The notes beneath the pieces were generated by a model that saw only the letters and a program-made list of their open reading frames with translations, made no database searches and was not told where the DNA came from. Shown piece by piece: positions 54,905 through 63,871 of a stretch of 64,000 bases of DNA (the first letter of the stretch is position 1; the number at the start of each line of letters is the position of its first letter). The stretch is taken from assembly GCF_021729075.1 (NCBI RefSeq), contig NZ_JAJSAQ010000003.1, forward strand, positions 248,001 through 312,000, read 5' to 3'. The DNA comes from Microbulbifer guangxiensis. GTDB lineage: Bacteria; Pseudomonadota; Gammaproteobacteria; Pseudomonadales; Cellvibrionaceae. Both the position numbers and the translations under genes were made by a program.

Positions 54905-56086
54905 ATGGGCGAGCGCCAGTCACTGCTGTTGATCGAGGCCGACCAGCCCTCCCGCGATTTTGTCAGGCAGGCCCTGGTGCGCCAGGGCTTCGCGGTGACT
55001 ACCGCGCAGAGCGGCCTCGAGGGAATCGGCCAGTTTGCGCCGGGCCTGTTCCAGCTGGTGGTCACTGACCTGCATCTGCCGGACATGGGCGGCCTCGAAG
55101 TGCTGCGCAAGATCAAGCAGGCCTGTCGGGAGACGCCCGTGGTGGTCCTCGCCTCCAACAGCCAGGTCAACGATGTGGTCCAGGCGCTGCGTCTGGGGGC
55201 CAGCGATTACCTGCTCAAGCCGATCGAAGACGAAACCGTCATCGAACATGCGGTGTCCCGCATCACCGAAGCCCAGAAACTGGCGCGGGAAAACCGCGAG
55301 TATCGCGAGGCGCTGGAGCGGCGCAACCGGGAACTGCGGGATCATGTGGAAGTGCTGCAACGGGACCAGGAGGCCGGCCGGCTGTTGCAGCAGCACCTGT
55401 TGCCCCGTACCCCCTATCAGTATCCGGCCGGGATCGAGGCCGCCTATCGGCTGGTCCCCTCTCTCTTTCTCAGCGGCGATTTCATCGATTACGGCCTGTT
55501 CGGGGAGCGCTTTGTCGCCTTCTACCTTGTCGATGTTTCCGGGCATGGGGTGTCATCGGCACTGGTCACCGCATTGATCAAGCACAGCATCATGCACCTG
55601 TTGCGTGAGCGCCCCCTGTTTACCCACCTGGATACCCTTCACGACGACCTGCTGGAAATCCTGCAGACCATCAACCGGGAGTTGCTCGCCACACGGCTCG
55701 ACAAGCACGCCACTATGTTTGTCGGCGCCATCGACAGTCGCGCCCGCAAGTTGCACTACGCGGTGGCCGGACAGGTGCCGACGCCGGCGCTGGTGACCGG
55801 ACACGGGGCGGAATGGCTGCCGGGCAAAGGGCGTCCGCTGGGGTTGTTCGAGCAGGGCAACTGGCAGGTACTCGAGGCTGCATTGCCGAGTACCTGGAGC
55901 CTGGTGGCCTGTTCCGATGGTGTGCTGGAGCTGTTCAGTGGCGACCTGCTGGAACGGGAGCAGCAGCTGCTGACTGCCATCGACAAGAGCCGCGGGGACC
56001 TGGACAGCCTCTGTTCGGCGCTGCGGGTGGATACATCGGACGCGCTGCCGGACGATGTGACCATTCTCACCCTGCGCCAGAGTTGA
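54905..56086 (+). CDS. Response regulator with PP2C/SpoIIE phosphatase domain (RssB-like)
   Basis: 393 residues: receiver domain (1-125; acidic Glu11/Asp13, phospho-Asp55 in VVTDLHLPD, Lys in YLLKPIE), coiled coil (about 130-170), then a PP2C_SIG phosphatase (about 185-390) with SGDFID, VDVSGHG and DDVTILTL metal motifs. It should dephosphorylate a STAS partner, encoded next. Length and neighbours (mlaA, STAS, tal) match the P. aeruginosa RssB/RssC region linked to RpoS. No HATPase kinase domain, unlike HsbR. Confidence 0.9.
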   Translation: MGERQSLLLIEADQPSRDFVRQALVRQGFAVTTAQSGLEGIGQFAPGLFQLVVTDLHLPDMGGLEVLRKIKQACRETPVVVLASNSQVNDVVQALRLGASDYLLKPIEDETVIEHAVSRITEAQKLARENREYREALERRNRELRDHVEVLQRDQEAGRLLQQHLLPRTPYQYPAGIEAAYRLVPSLFLSGDFIDYGLFGERFVAFYLVDVSGHGVSSALVTALIKHSIMHLLRERPLFTHLDTLHDDLLEILQTINRELLATRLDKHATMFVGAIDSRARKLHYAVAGQVPTPALVTGHGAEWLPGKGRPLGLFEQGNWQVLEAALPSTWSLVACSDGVLELFSGDLLEREQQLLTAIDKSRGDLDSLCSALRVDTSDALPDDVTILTLRQS

Positions 56087-56290
56087 ATAAGAGGCTGACT
56101 AAGCGGTCCACAACGGGTGGGGCAAATGCTTGTCACTCCCGGGTCGCAGGAGTAAGCTCCGCCCGATTTACAGTCAAAAGTGTGGGATTCGGCGGTAGTA
56201 ACGGCTGATATCGCACACAGGCAATGTGAACTTTCGCCACTTCTGTAGTGATCGCCAGAGTGCGGCACGGCGGAGGTGCCAGAGGTTGTT

Positions 56291-56809
56291 ATGCAGTCCG
56301 GGCAAATAATGGTCGGTGCCCACGAGGGTATCTACGTCATCAAGCTGGTTGGCGATGTGCGGCTTAACCTCTGTACCTCGTTCGATAACTTTATCGACAG
56401 CATGTTTCAGCACGATGACTTCGATGATGTCGTGTTTGATCTTCATGGCGCCAAAGGCGTCGACAGCACAACGCTCGGCCTGATGGCCAAGATCGCCATC
56501 CGTGCCCTCGAGCGCGGTTGCGAAAAGCCGTTGGTGCTGACCACCGACCAGGGCATTCACCACCTGCTCGATGCCATGGGTTTCGATGCCCTGATCGAGA
56601 TCAGTGAAGAGCACCGGGATTACGCCGCTGACCCGAAACCCCTGAAGTGCAAGACCCCGGATGAGTGCGCCGCGCGTGAGAAAGTGCTGGAAGCGCACCG
56701 GGTGCTGATGAGCATGAACGAGCACAATGCGGAGACTTTCCGCGATCTGGTCCACACCCTCGAGCGCGAGTGCGATCCCCTCGACAGTCCCTCCACCCGC
56801 ATGCATTGA
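56291..56809 (+). CDS. STAS-domain anti-sigma factor antagonist (RssC-like)
   Basis: 172 residues. STAS fold in the first 110, with GVDSTTLGLMAKIA holding the expected phosphorylatable Ser59. A charged C-terminal helical tail (about 115-172) is specific to this subgroup. ATG 56291 has AGAGG 5 nt upstream; GTG 56276 is less likely. 204 nt after the phosphatase gene. It would switch partners according to its phosphorylation state. Confidence 0.88.
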   Translation: MQSGQIMVGAHEGIYVIKLVGDVRLNLCTSFDNFIDSMFQHDDFDDVVFDLHGAKGVDSTTLGLMAKIAIRALERGCEKPLVLTTDQGIHHLLDAMGFDALIEISEEHRDYAADPKPLKCKTPDECAAREKVLEAHRVLMSMNEHNAETFRDLVHTLERECDPLDSPSTRMH

Positions 56810-56847
56810 TGTGGCAGGCGGCCCCGGCTGCCTGACTCTGTCCCGTT

Positions 56848-57309
56848 TTATTTGAGCTTGGCCATTTCCCTGGCCTCCGCGCGCGCGCGGGTGAAGAGTC
56901 CGTGGGGCAGGTAAACAAGATCCGCCACCCGGCGGATCAGGTGTTCCTCAAAGGGCTCGATGGTGCCGTCGGCCAGCGCCACCTGCCACATTTGCCGCAC
57001 CAGCAGGTATTTGTCCCGGTCGTCGAATTCCCGGTTTACCGTCTGGGTGAACTCGTACAGGGAAGTGGCATCCTCACGGTGCCCGAGCGCCTCCTCCACC
57101 AGTGCGCCGGCTTCATCGGCCTCGAGCCGGTAATGCTGCTGCAGTACAGAAACCAGTGTCTCCCGCTCACGCACGTCCAGCTCGTGATCCACCGTAGCCA
57201 CCTCTGCCAGCAGGGCGGCGCTGATCATGCGCAGGTCCGACGCATCGCGCTTTTCGATGTCCTCGCTGTCGCCGATCTGATCGAACAGTTTACGGATTTG
57301 TCGCAGCAT
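56848..57309 (-). CDS. TerB-family protein
   Basis: 153 residues with the acidic TerB-like helical pattern: [28 protein letters not shown] and a second copy [25 protein letters not shown]. The DHE.D and DGTIEPFEE acidic clusters suggest metal binding. No known reaction. ATG 57309 lies 20 nt inside the end of tal, so translation is coupled. Confidence 0.85.
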   Translation of the reverse strand: MLRQIRKLFDQIGDSEDIEKRDASDLRMISAALLAEVATVDHELDVRERETLVSVLQQHYRLEADEAGALVEEALGHREDATSLYEFTQTVNREFDDRDKYLLVRQMWQVALADGTIEPFEEHLIRRVADLVYLPHGLFTRARAEAREMAKLK

Positions 57310-58267
57310 CGCGGGTCGTATGCTCCTTCGCCTGTTGCAGGAGCAGCTGCTCCAGCTGGTCCTGATCGTGGACAAAGTTGCGGATGCCCTCGGCCAGTTT
57401 TTCAGTGGCCATGGCGTCCGCGTTCAGCTGGTAGCGGAACTCCGCTTCTGTCAGCGCGTGGGTGGGGCGTTCTTCCGGGGCCACCTGCTCCGGCAGGCCG
57501 CTGGCCAGGGTGCCGGTATCCTCCTCCAGGGCCTGCAGCAACTGCGGGCTGATGGTGAGGCGGTCGCAGCCGGCCAGGGCCTCGATCTCGCCGGTATTGC
57601 GGAAGCTTGCTCCCATCACCACCGTCTCGTAGCCGCGGGCTTTGTAATACTGGTAGATGCCCCGCACCGAGGCCACACCGGGATCCTCTTCCGCGGTGAA
57701 ATCCCTGCCGCTGTTGGCCTTGTGCCAGTCCAGGATACGGCCCACGAACGGCGAAATCAGCGTGACCCCGGCCTCGGCGCAGGCGACCGCCTGGCAGAAA
57801 CTGAAGAGCAATGTCAGGTTGCAGCGAATACCCTCGCGCTCGAGGATGCCGGCAGCGGTGATGCCCTCCCAGGTGGACGCGACCTTGATCAGTACGCGCT
57901 CGCGCCCGATACCGGCCTGCTGGTAGAGGTGGATCAGCTGCCGTGCATATTCCACCGTGGCGCGGGTATCGAACGAGAGACGTGCGTCCACCTCGGTGGA
58001 GACCACCCCCGGCACTATCTCCAGGATCTCGGCACCGATGGCCACGGCGAGCTTCATCGCCGCCAGCCGGCCGCGCTCACCGCTGTGCCGGTCTGCCCAT
58101 GCCAGGGCGTCGATGAGATAGGGCTGGTACTGGGGCAACTGGGCCGCCTTGTAGAGGAGTGAGGGGTTGGTGGTGGCGTCGTGGGGGCGATAGCGCCGGA
58201 TTGCCTCGATATCGCCGGTATCGGCCACCACCAGGCTGCGCTGCCGCAATTGCTCCAGTTTGTTCAT
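57290..58267 (-). CDS. tal: Transaldolase
   Basis: 325 residues. Pentose phosphate enzyme (EC 2.2.1.2), class I. Schiff-base Lys128 in [19 protein letters not shown] near residue 30 and [29 protein letters not shown] are diagnostic of the TalB group. Good ribosome site AAGGAAG. Followed by overlapping terB. Confidence 0.96.
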   Translation of the reverse strand: MNKLEQLRQRSLVVADTGDIEAIRRYRPHDATTNPSLLYKAAQLPQYQPYLIDALAWADRHSGERGRLAAMKLAVAIGAEILEIVPGVVSTEVDARLSFDTRATVEYARQLIHLYQQAGIGRERVLIKVASTWEGITAAGILEREGIRCNLTLLFSFCQAVACAEAGVTLISPFVGRILDWHKANSGRDFTAEEDPGVASVRGIYQYYKARGYETVVMGASFRNTGEIEALAGCDRLTISPQLLQALEEDTGTLASGLPEQVAPEERPTHALTEAEFRYQLNADAMATEKLAEGIRNFVHDQDQLEQLLLQQAKEHTTRDAATNP

Positions 58268-58336
58268 CTCACTTCCTTTCGTTTACTTATCTTACTTATC
58301 GGCGCTACCAGCAAAATGCCGCGCGCTGTAGCGGGA

Positions 58337-59350
58337 TCAGGCTGCCTGGGTCACGAGGGACAGGGCCTCCCGCATCACCTCGGGACCTGCGCCGGGCTTG
58401 TGGGCGTTCTCGCTCAGGTGGCGCCGGAAGCGCCTCGCGCCGGGTACCCCCTGGAAAAGTCCCAGCATATGGCGGCTGATGTAGTTCAGTCGCGCGCCGC
58501 CGCTCATTTGCTGCTCGATGTAGGGCAACATCTGCTCGACCACCTCGACCGGGGACGGGCCGGGATTGTCGCCAAACAGGTGGCTGTCCACCTGCGCCAG
58601 GATCACGGGGTTCTGGTAGGCGGCGCGCCCCAGCATAACACCATCGAGCTGCTGCAAATGTTGCTCGCATTCCTCCAGCGAATTGATGCCGCCGTTGAGC
58701 ACGATTTCCAGCTGGGGAAAATCCCGCTTCAGCTGGTAGACCATGTCGTATTTCAGTGGCGGTATCTCCCGGTTTTCTTTCGGGCTGAGGCCGTTCAGCC
58801 ACGCCTTGCGCGCGTGCACGATGAAGGTGTTAATCCCGACCGCCGCCTGGGCCTCGACGAATGTGGTGAGACCGGCGTAGTCCTCCATGTCATCGATGCC
58901 GATACGGTGCTTGACGGTCACCGGGATGGAGACGGCCTCGCGCATGGCCGCCAGGCAGTCTGCCACCAGTGCGGGCTCGGCCATGAGGCAGGCGCCGAAG
59001 CGGCCGGATTGCACCCGGTCACTGGGGCAGCCGCAGTTCAGGTTCACTTCGCTATAGCCCCACTGCTCGGCCAGCTGGGCGCACTGCGCCAGGTCTTTCG
59101 GGTCGCTGCCGCCGAGCTGCAGTGCCACCGGCTGCTCCTCGGGACTGAAGTCCAGGTGCCGCGCCCGGTCCCCGAACAGCAGGGCGCCGGTGGTGACCAT
59201 TTCCGTATACAGGGTGGCGCGCTTGCTCAGCAGGCGCCAGAAATAGCGGCAGTGACGGTCACTCCAATCCATCAGCGGCGCGGTGCAGAACCGGTGGGAA
59301 ACGGCCCTCGAAGTATCACTCGGGGATTGTGGGGAGGGAGACTCGGGCAT
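58337..59350 (-). CDS. dusA: tRNA-dihydrouridine(20/20a) synthase DusA
   Basis: 337 residues. FMN TIM barrel with [46 protein letters not shown] (catalytic Cys in NCGCPS), [16 protein letters not shown] and NGGINS; these are DusA-specific. The start at 59350 is set by a TATAAT at 59388-59393 that overlaps the next upstream ATG (59389); no clear ribosome site precedes it. Co-directional with tal downstream. Confidence 0.94.
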   Translation of the reverse strand: MPESPSPQSPSDTSRAVSHRFCTAPLMDWSDRHCRYFWRLLSKRATLYTEMVTTGALLFGDRARHLDFSPEEQPVALQLGGSDPKDLAQCAQLAEQWGYSEVNLNCGCPSDRVQSGRFGACLMAEPALVADCLAAMREAVSIPVTVKHRIGIDDMEDYAGLTTFVEAQAAVGINTFIVHARKAWLNGLSPKENREIPPLKYDMVYQLKRDFPQLEIVLNGGINSLEECEQHLQQLDGVMLGRAAYQNPVILAQVDSHLFGDNPGPSPVEVVEQMLPYIEQQMSGGARLNYISRHMLGLFQGVPGARRFRRHLSENAHKPGAGPEVMREALSLVTQAA

Positions 59351-59387
59351 ACAGACAGTGTGTTCGGACAGCAGAGTGTGTCCGCGC

Positions 59388-59393
59388 ATTATA
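59388..59393 (-). promoter_or_regulatory. Promoter of dusA
   Basis: TATAAT on the - strand, with TTACGG 18 nt upstream as -35. It places the transcript start about 30 nt before ATG 59350. Confidence 0.55.
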
Positions 59394-59508
59394 GGGGAAG
59401 GGACTCATCGGCCGTAACCGGCGGAGAAGGCGCTGAGAGCTTTTAGGGCTTTGCCGGGCGCTTCAGCGGGCAGTATCCCTCTGCCCTTCATCCTGGCCCG
59501 GCAATTCC

Positions 59509-60714
59509 CTAGTGATTTTCCTTCTCGGAGCGGTTCGGACTGCTCGCCGTGGTGCACTCGCCCGGCTGGTCCGGCTCGGCGGAGTCCAGTGTCGGACGCA
59601 GCGTCTTGACGATTTTCCGCGCCGTGGCCCGATAGCTGGTCAGCTTGCCGCCGGCAACGGCCAGAACCCGTGGTCGCCGCGAGTTGTCGCAGCAGATCAG
59701 CGTGTCGCGGGGCCGCGAGAAGGGGGTGTCTTTTGATTGTGGCAGCACCCGCAGCCCTGCCCAGCTGTCGCAGATATCTTTGCCGCGCAGTTGCCGGGTC
59801 TGGGGGAAATAACGCTGCACCGTCTGCAGCAGGTATTGCTCTTCTTCCAGTGTCGGGGCTACGTCGCGGGGATCGCCCCGGTAGCTGCGTTCGGTGGTGC
59901 CCACCAGGGTCCTGCCCTGCCAGGGCATCACGAAGATGGCTCGGCCATCCTCTGCCTCGACATAGAAAATCTTGTCGCCCAGGGAAATGGGCAGTTCGAT
60001 ATGGGTGCCGGCCACCAGCTCCAGCGGCGGCAGCGGCACCTGGGGTGCACAGCGGTCATTGGTATTGCTGACCCAGGGACCGCTGCAATTCACCAGCACC
60101 CGGGCGCGCAGGGTGTTCAGCTGGCCATCGGCCACATAGTCCACGCGCATCCCCTGGCTGGTGAGCTCGGCACCGACGAGGCTGCCGGGGCAGATCAGCT
60201 GCGCCCCCCTGGCAACGGCGGACTCCACGACGTTGCGTGTCAGTGCGGCGTCATCCGTCTGCGCATCGTAATAGCGATAGACTGCAATCAGGTCCTCGTG
60301 GACCAGGCCGGAGAGCTGTTCCCATTCGCGGCGGGGTACCGAGCGGAATCGGGACTGGCCGCTGATCACTCCGGCCAGCAGGGCGTAGAGGGTCAGCCCC
60401 AGGCGCACGGTCCAGGGCGAGCGACGGCTGTGGCGGTAGACCGGGATGTAGAACGGCACCATGCGCACCAGCTGCGGCTTGTTCATCAGCAGCCAGCGCC
60501 GCTCACGCAGGCATTCATACACCAGGTGGAACTGGCCGCTCTCCAGGTAGCGAAGCCCACCGTGAATCAGCTTCGACGAGCGGGACGAGGTGGCTGCGGC
60601 AATGCCAATCTGTTCGAGGATGGCTACCCGGTAGCCGGCCTCGGCCAGCGCCTCTGCCGCCCCGGCACCCTGGATGCCGGCACCGACCACCAGGACATCA
60701 AAATCCGTAGACAT
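59509..60714 (-). CDS. FAD-dependent glycerol-3-phosphate dehydrogenase-like oxidoreductase
   Basis: 401 residues. FAD Rossmann GxGxxG at VVGAGIQGAG (9-18), then ATSSRSSKLIHGGLRYLESGQFHLVYECLRERRWLL, the GlpD signature. LVNCSGPWV, GTHIELP and GGKLTSYR follow. About 100 residues shorter than GlpD; the C-terminal helical domain is missing and replaced by a short polar tail. Membrane-peripheral. Its start overlaps the end of the GDPD-like gene by 17 nt, so the pair is one operon for glycerol-phosphate metabolism by inference. Confidence 0.8.
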   Translation of the reverse strand: MSTDFDVLVVGAGIQGAGAAEALAEAGYRVAILEQIGIAAATSSRSSKLIHGGLRYLESGQFHLVYECLRERRWLLMNKPQLVRMVPFYIPVYRHSRRSPWTVRLGLTLYALLAGVISGQSRFRSVPRREWEQLSGLVHEDLIAVYRYYDAQTDDAALTRNVVESAVARGAQLICPGSLVGAELTSQGMRVDYVADGQLNTLRARVLVNCSGPWVSNTNDRCAPQVPLPPLELVAGTHIELPISLGDKIFYVEAEDGRAIFVMPWQGRTLVGTTERSYRGDPRDVAPTLEEEQYLLQTVQRYFPQTRQLRGKDICDSWAGLRVLPQSKDTPFSRPRDTLICCDNSRRPRVLAVAGGKLTSYRATARKIVKTLRPTLDSAEPDQPGECTTASSPNRSEKENH

Positions 60715-61390
60715 CGCTGGCTTCCCGGGAGCGCATCAGCAGGGGCAGGTTGCCGGTGAGGATGTGGTGTGCGCCACGCCGGCGCCATTCGACGGCCTCC
60801 TCGGCGGAATTCACTTCATAGACCACCCACTGCCAGGGGCCCGGGGGCAGTTCCGCGCAGTCGATGCGGTTGTCGCGGATCAACAGGTAGTCGGGAGCCA
60901 GGGTCAACACCTCGATCGAAAGGCACTGGACCACGCTGTCCAGCTTCAGGGCCACCTGGTCGCAGCCGATGCTGCGGGCCAGGCGCAGGGTGCGACAGTC
61001 CCGGGTGAGCAAGGCGAACGCATCGCTCTGGTGCCGCAGTCGCCGGGCCACAGCCTCGACCGCCTGCTCGGCGCCCACGCTCTTCAGGGTCTTGTCCTGC
61101 AGCTCGATAAACCAGTCCAGGTGCCTGTGACGGCCGGCCCAGTCCAGAAGCTGGGCAAAGGTATTCATGGGCAGCTGGCGCAGGTCCCGGTCGCTGATCC
61201 GGTGCAGGGGTTTGGCCCGGCGCGCACCGGGTAATTTGAGGTTGGGGTGGGCGCAGCACCAGGGAGTGCCCTCGGTGCTGAACTGGACCTGGGCCTGGAT
61301 GGCGCAGGCGCCGAGGCTGTGGGCGCCCTCGAAGGCGGCGATGGTGTTTTCCGGTTGGCGGCTGGTGTCGCCACGGTGCGCTATCAGCAT
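60698..61390 (-). CDS. Glycerophosphodiester phosphodiesterase-like protein, degenerate active site
   Basis: 230 residues from ATG 61390 (MLIAHRGDTSRQPENT), the normal start point of the family; an open extension to 61564 looks non-coding. HRG and PENT are kept, but the metal motif ExD is QAQ (CAIQAQVQF) and the second His-Asp is His-Pro (CCAHPNLKL). The inner FIELQ is retained. The glycerophosphodiester hydrolysis reaction may be lost. Upstream 293 nt to the next gene are divergent promoter space. Confidence 0.75.
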   Translation of the reverse strand: MLIAHRGDTSRQPENTIAAFEGAHSLGACAIQAQVQFSTEGTPWCCAHPNLKLPGARRAKPLHRISDRDLRQLPMNTFAQLLDWAGRHRHLDWFIELQDKTLKSVGAEQAVEAVARRLRHQSDAFALLTRDCRTLRLARSIGCDQVALKLDSVVQCLSIEVLTLAPDYLLIRDNRIDCAELPPGPWQWVVYEVNSAEEAVEWRRRGAHHILTGNLPLLMRSREASDVYGF

Positions 61391-61683
61391 GGAGTCGATC
61401 CGTTCGGCGGGCGTTATTGTGCTTTCGGAGCGCGCGCTGTGCCCGCGCAGGCGCTCATCGCAACAACCTGAATTCTTGTCGATGCCCCGCGTTGTGCCCA
61501 TAAGCGGGCCCGTGCGTTGGCCGCGGCCATACAGGAAAAATAGTCGCTGCATGCGTGCTTGCAAGGCACCAGCGCAGTAAAAGCCGGGGCTGTCTGACCG
61601 CCCTCAGTCGCTCATTCCCTTGAGGCTACACTCAATCCGGGGGCAGCCATAACGCGGTGGTCATCAGCGGTCAGAGGTTTGTT

Positions 61684-62043
61684 GTGAGCGGTACAAGACA
61701 GGATGTTCGCCCGGCGCTGGTTCTTCTCGCAGTTCTGGGTTGTTGGCCCTGGCAACTCGCCCTCGGTGAGGGAGCGACAGCCTCCGCATCGGCACGCATC
61801 ACCCTGCATATTGCCCCCCGCACCGAGCTCCATTGGCCGCAGGACCCGTCAGCGGCAACGCTCTGCCTGCACCGGCAACCGGCAGAGCGCTTTCAGGTCG
61901 AGGTACGCAATAGCCAGGGGGAACTGGTGCAGAGCGTTGCCGGTAGCCCGGGCAGTCTGTGTCTGCCAATCGGCCCTGGCGGGACGTCAGGTCAGGGGGA
62001 TGCAGTCACACCAGGGGCGGAGGTATTGATTGTGGCGCAGTAG
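61684..62043 (+). CDS. Small secreted protein of unknown function
   Basis: 119 residues from GTG 61684, 6 nt after AGAGG. Hydrophobic signal segment (about 8-26, ending LALGEG) and a beta-rich mature part with two Cys (TLCLH, SLCLP) that may form a disulfide. No family recognised. It lies 58 nt before the pilus chaperone, so a minor role in that system is possible. Confidence 0.6.
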   Translation: MSGTRQDVRPALVLLAVLGCWPWQLALGEGATASASARITLHIAPRTELHWPQDPSAATLCLHRQPAERFQVEVRNSQGELVQSVAGSPGSLCLPIGPGGTSGQGDAVTPGAEVLIVAQ

Positions 62044-62101
62044 TTGTTTCCATTGCCGTGCCATTTAGAATGGGGGCCTGTGTCACCAGCGGCCCTGACC
62101 G

Positions 62102-62812
62102 ATGAAAAAAACAGCTGCCAGAAACCTGTCCCTGTTCCTTGCCCTGATCCTAACCGCGGCCGCGGGTCCGCTGTCGGCTGCCATGGCGCTGGACAAGATC
62201 ATCGTCTACCTGGATGACACGCCGAATGCCCGCGATGATATCGTGGTGACCAACCCCGATGCAGAGAACCTCTACCTGCAGACCGAAATCTATCGGGTGG
62301 ACAACCCGGGTACCCCGGAAGAGAAGCGCGTGCGCGTCGTGGACCCGCGGGAATTCAAGCTGCTGGTCAGTCCCTCCAAGGCGGTGATCGGCCCGGGCGA
62401 GCAGAAGCGCTTTCGCCTCATGTCGCTGGAGCGCAATCTCGACACCGAGAAAGTCTACCGGGTGACGTTCAAACCGGTGGTGGGGGATATCAAGACCGAC
62501 CGCACGGCCCTGAAGATCCTGGTCGCCTACCAGGCGCTGGTATTCGTACAGCCGCAGGACGGACAATTCCAGTTGCAGCTGGTCCGTGAGGGCGATCGCT
62601 GGCAGCTGCGCAACAGCGGCAACGTCAATGTGGAAATTGCCAGTGCGCAGCATTGCGAAGGGGAAGGCCGCTGCAGCGACATTTCACTGACCGGACGTGT
62701 CTACGCCGGAACCAGTCTGCCGCTTGAAGCTGACCTGCAGGGCGGCTACCTGTCCCTGCTGGCCCGATCCGCAGGCAACACGGAAAAGCTCCGCATCCCG
62801 GTGGCAGAATAA
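62102..62812 (+). CDS. Periplasmic pilus-assembly chaperone, PapD-like
   Basis: 236 residues. Signal peptide (about 1-27), then two Ig-like domains: first with RDDIVVTNPDAENLYLQTEIYRVD, KLLVSPSKAVIGPGEQKRFRLMSL and the conserved YRVTFKPV; second with QLVREGDRWQLRNSGNVNVEI. This is the fimbrial chaperone fold that hands subunits to an usher. Convergent with the subunit gene downstream (6 nt apart). Confidence 0.85.
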   Translation: MKKTAARNLSLFLALILTAAAGPLSAAMALDKIIVYLDDTPNARDDIVVTNPDAENLYLQTEIYRVDNPGTPEEKRVRVVDPREFKLLVSPSKAVIGPGEQKRFRLMSLERNLDTEKVYRVTFKPVVGDIKTDRTALKILVAYQALVFVQPQDGQFQLQLVREGDRWQLRNSGNVNVEIASAQHCEGEGRCSDISLTGRVYAGTSLPLEADLQGGYLSLLARSAGNTEKLRIPVAE

Positions 62813-62818
62813 GCCCGT

Positions 62819-63871
62819 TTACTCCACTTCGACCGTCAGCGTCAGCGTATCGGAGTAACTGGTTTCTGTCGCCGCGCCGATCCGGGCTGGCGGCACGCGG
62901 ATATCGATACGCATGTTTTCCTCGCTGTAGCTGTTGCAGTCCACCTGGGGGTGTCCACGCCAGGTGTTGGAGGAAATCACGGCTTCCCGCAGTGATTCTG
63001 TCCTGCCTCCCGAAGAAACCACCGTTTCGTACTGAAGGTTTTCTGCAGCCCCCTGTAACAGGAAAGCACCGCTACCGGCCTGGCTGTCGGCAGTGATGCG
63101 GTAGAGGGTGCGGGCAGTGGTGTAAACACAGAAGCTCTGGCTGTCCACATAAGCCCCGTTACCGTCTGGGGCCAGAACCATGTCTTCCAGGCCGGAGATG
63201 CGAATTTCCGTGTCCACCACCAGGCTGATGGTGAAAACCACTTCCTCGCCGGTGGCAAGTCGGGTAACCGGTTTGCTGCCATCGCAGGGTAGCGCACCGC
63301 CGACATCATTATTGCCGCACTGGTCGATGCCCAGTGAGAAGGTACCACTGTAGAAGTTACCTTTCAGTTTGCCGAGATTTTGCAGCGAAACGTTGATCGT
63401 TGCCGGCACCTGTCGCCCATTGGCGCCGCCGGGAAAGAGCCCGGTGAGTTGCCCCGGAGCGAGTTCCTCAGAGACACCGCTGCTGGAGAAAGTAAGCGTC
63501 ACCTCCGCGTTGTCCTGCACCCCGGCGAGAATAAATTTCCTGCCGTTGCCCGTGGTAGGGCCGTTCAGGGCTACCGCGTAAGGCGTGGCGAACTCACAGG
63601 TTTCACTGAACCCATCCGGCGAGCAGCTGCGCAGGGTAAAGGTCACCGTGCCCTGATCGCGAATAGAAGGCTTGAAGGCGAAAGTATTGTCGGTGTTTTC
63701 CAGTTGGCAAACACCGATCAGGCGTTCGTCGTATTCTGCTGCGGTCGGGTCATTGGGCGGGCCGGCACCATTGTCACACGGGCGCGCGTTGGTGGACTCG
63801 GACCAGGCCGGCGGGGTGAGGAATAGAGCACAGAGCATTCCTAAAGAGCGCAGGGCGCTAGCGACTCGCAT
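62819..63871 (-). CDS. Spore-coat-U-like pilus subunit or adhesin
   Basis: 350 residues with signal peptide (1-24, ending PAWSES) and two beta-rich halves. The C-terminal half (about 225-350: DMVLAPDGNGAYVDSQSFCVYTTARTLYRITADS) has the SCPU pattern with paired Cys and a final donor-like strand DTLTLTVEVE. Size suits a two-domain tip subunit (CsuE-like). ATG 63871 has GGGAG 5 nt upstream and overlaps the preceding gene by 14 nt. Confidence 0.78.
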   Translation of the reverse strand: MRVASALRSLGMLCALFLTPPAWSESTNARPCDNGAGPPNDPTAAEYDERLIGVCQLENTDNTFAFKPSIRDQGTVTFTLRSCSPDGFSETCEFATPYAVALNGPTTGNGRKFILAGVQDNAEVTLTFSSSGVSEELAPGQLTGLFPGGANGRQVPATINVSLQNLGKLKGNFYSGTFSLGIDQCGNNDVGGALPCDGSKPVTRLATGEEVVFTISLVVDTEIRISGLEDMVLAPDGNGAYVDSQSFCVYTTARTLYRITADSQAGSGAFLLQGAAENLQYETVVSSGGRTESLREAVISSNTWRGHPQVDCNSYSEENMRIDIRVPPARIGAATETSYSDTLTLTVEVE

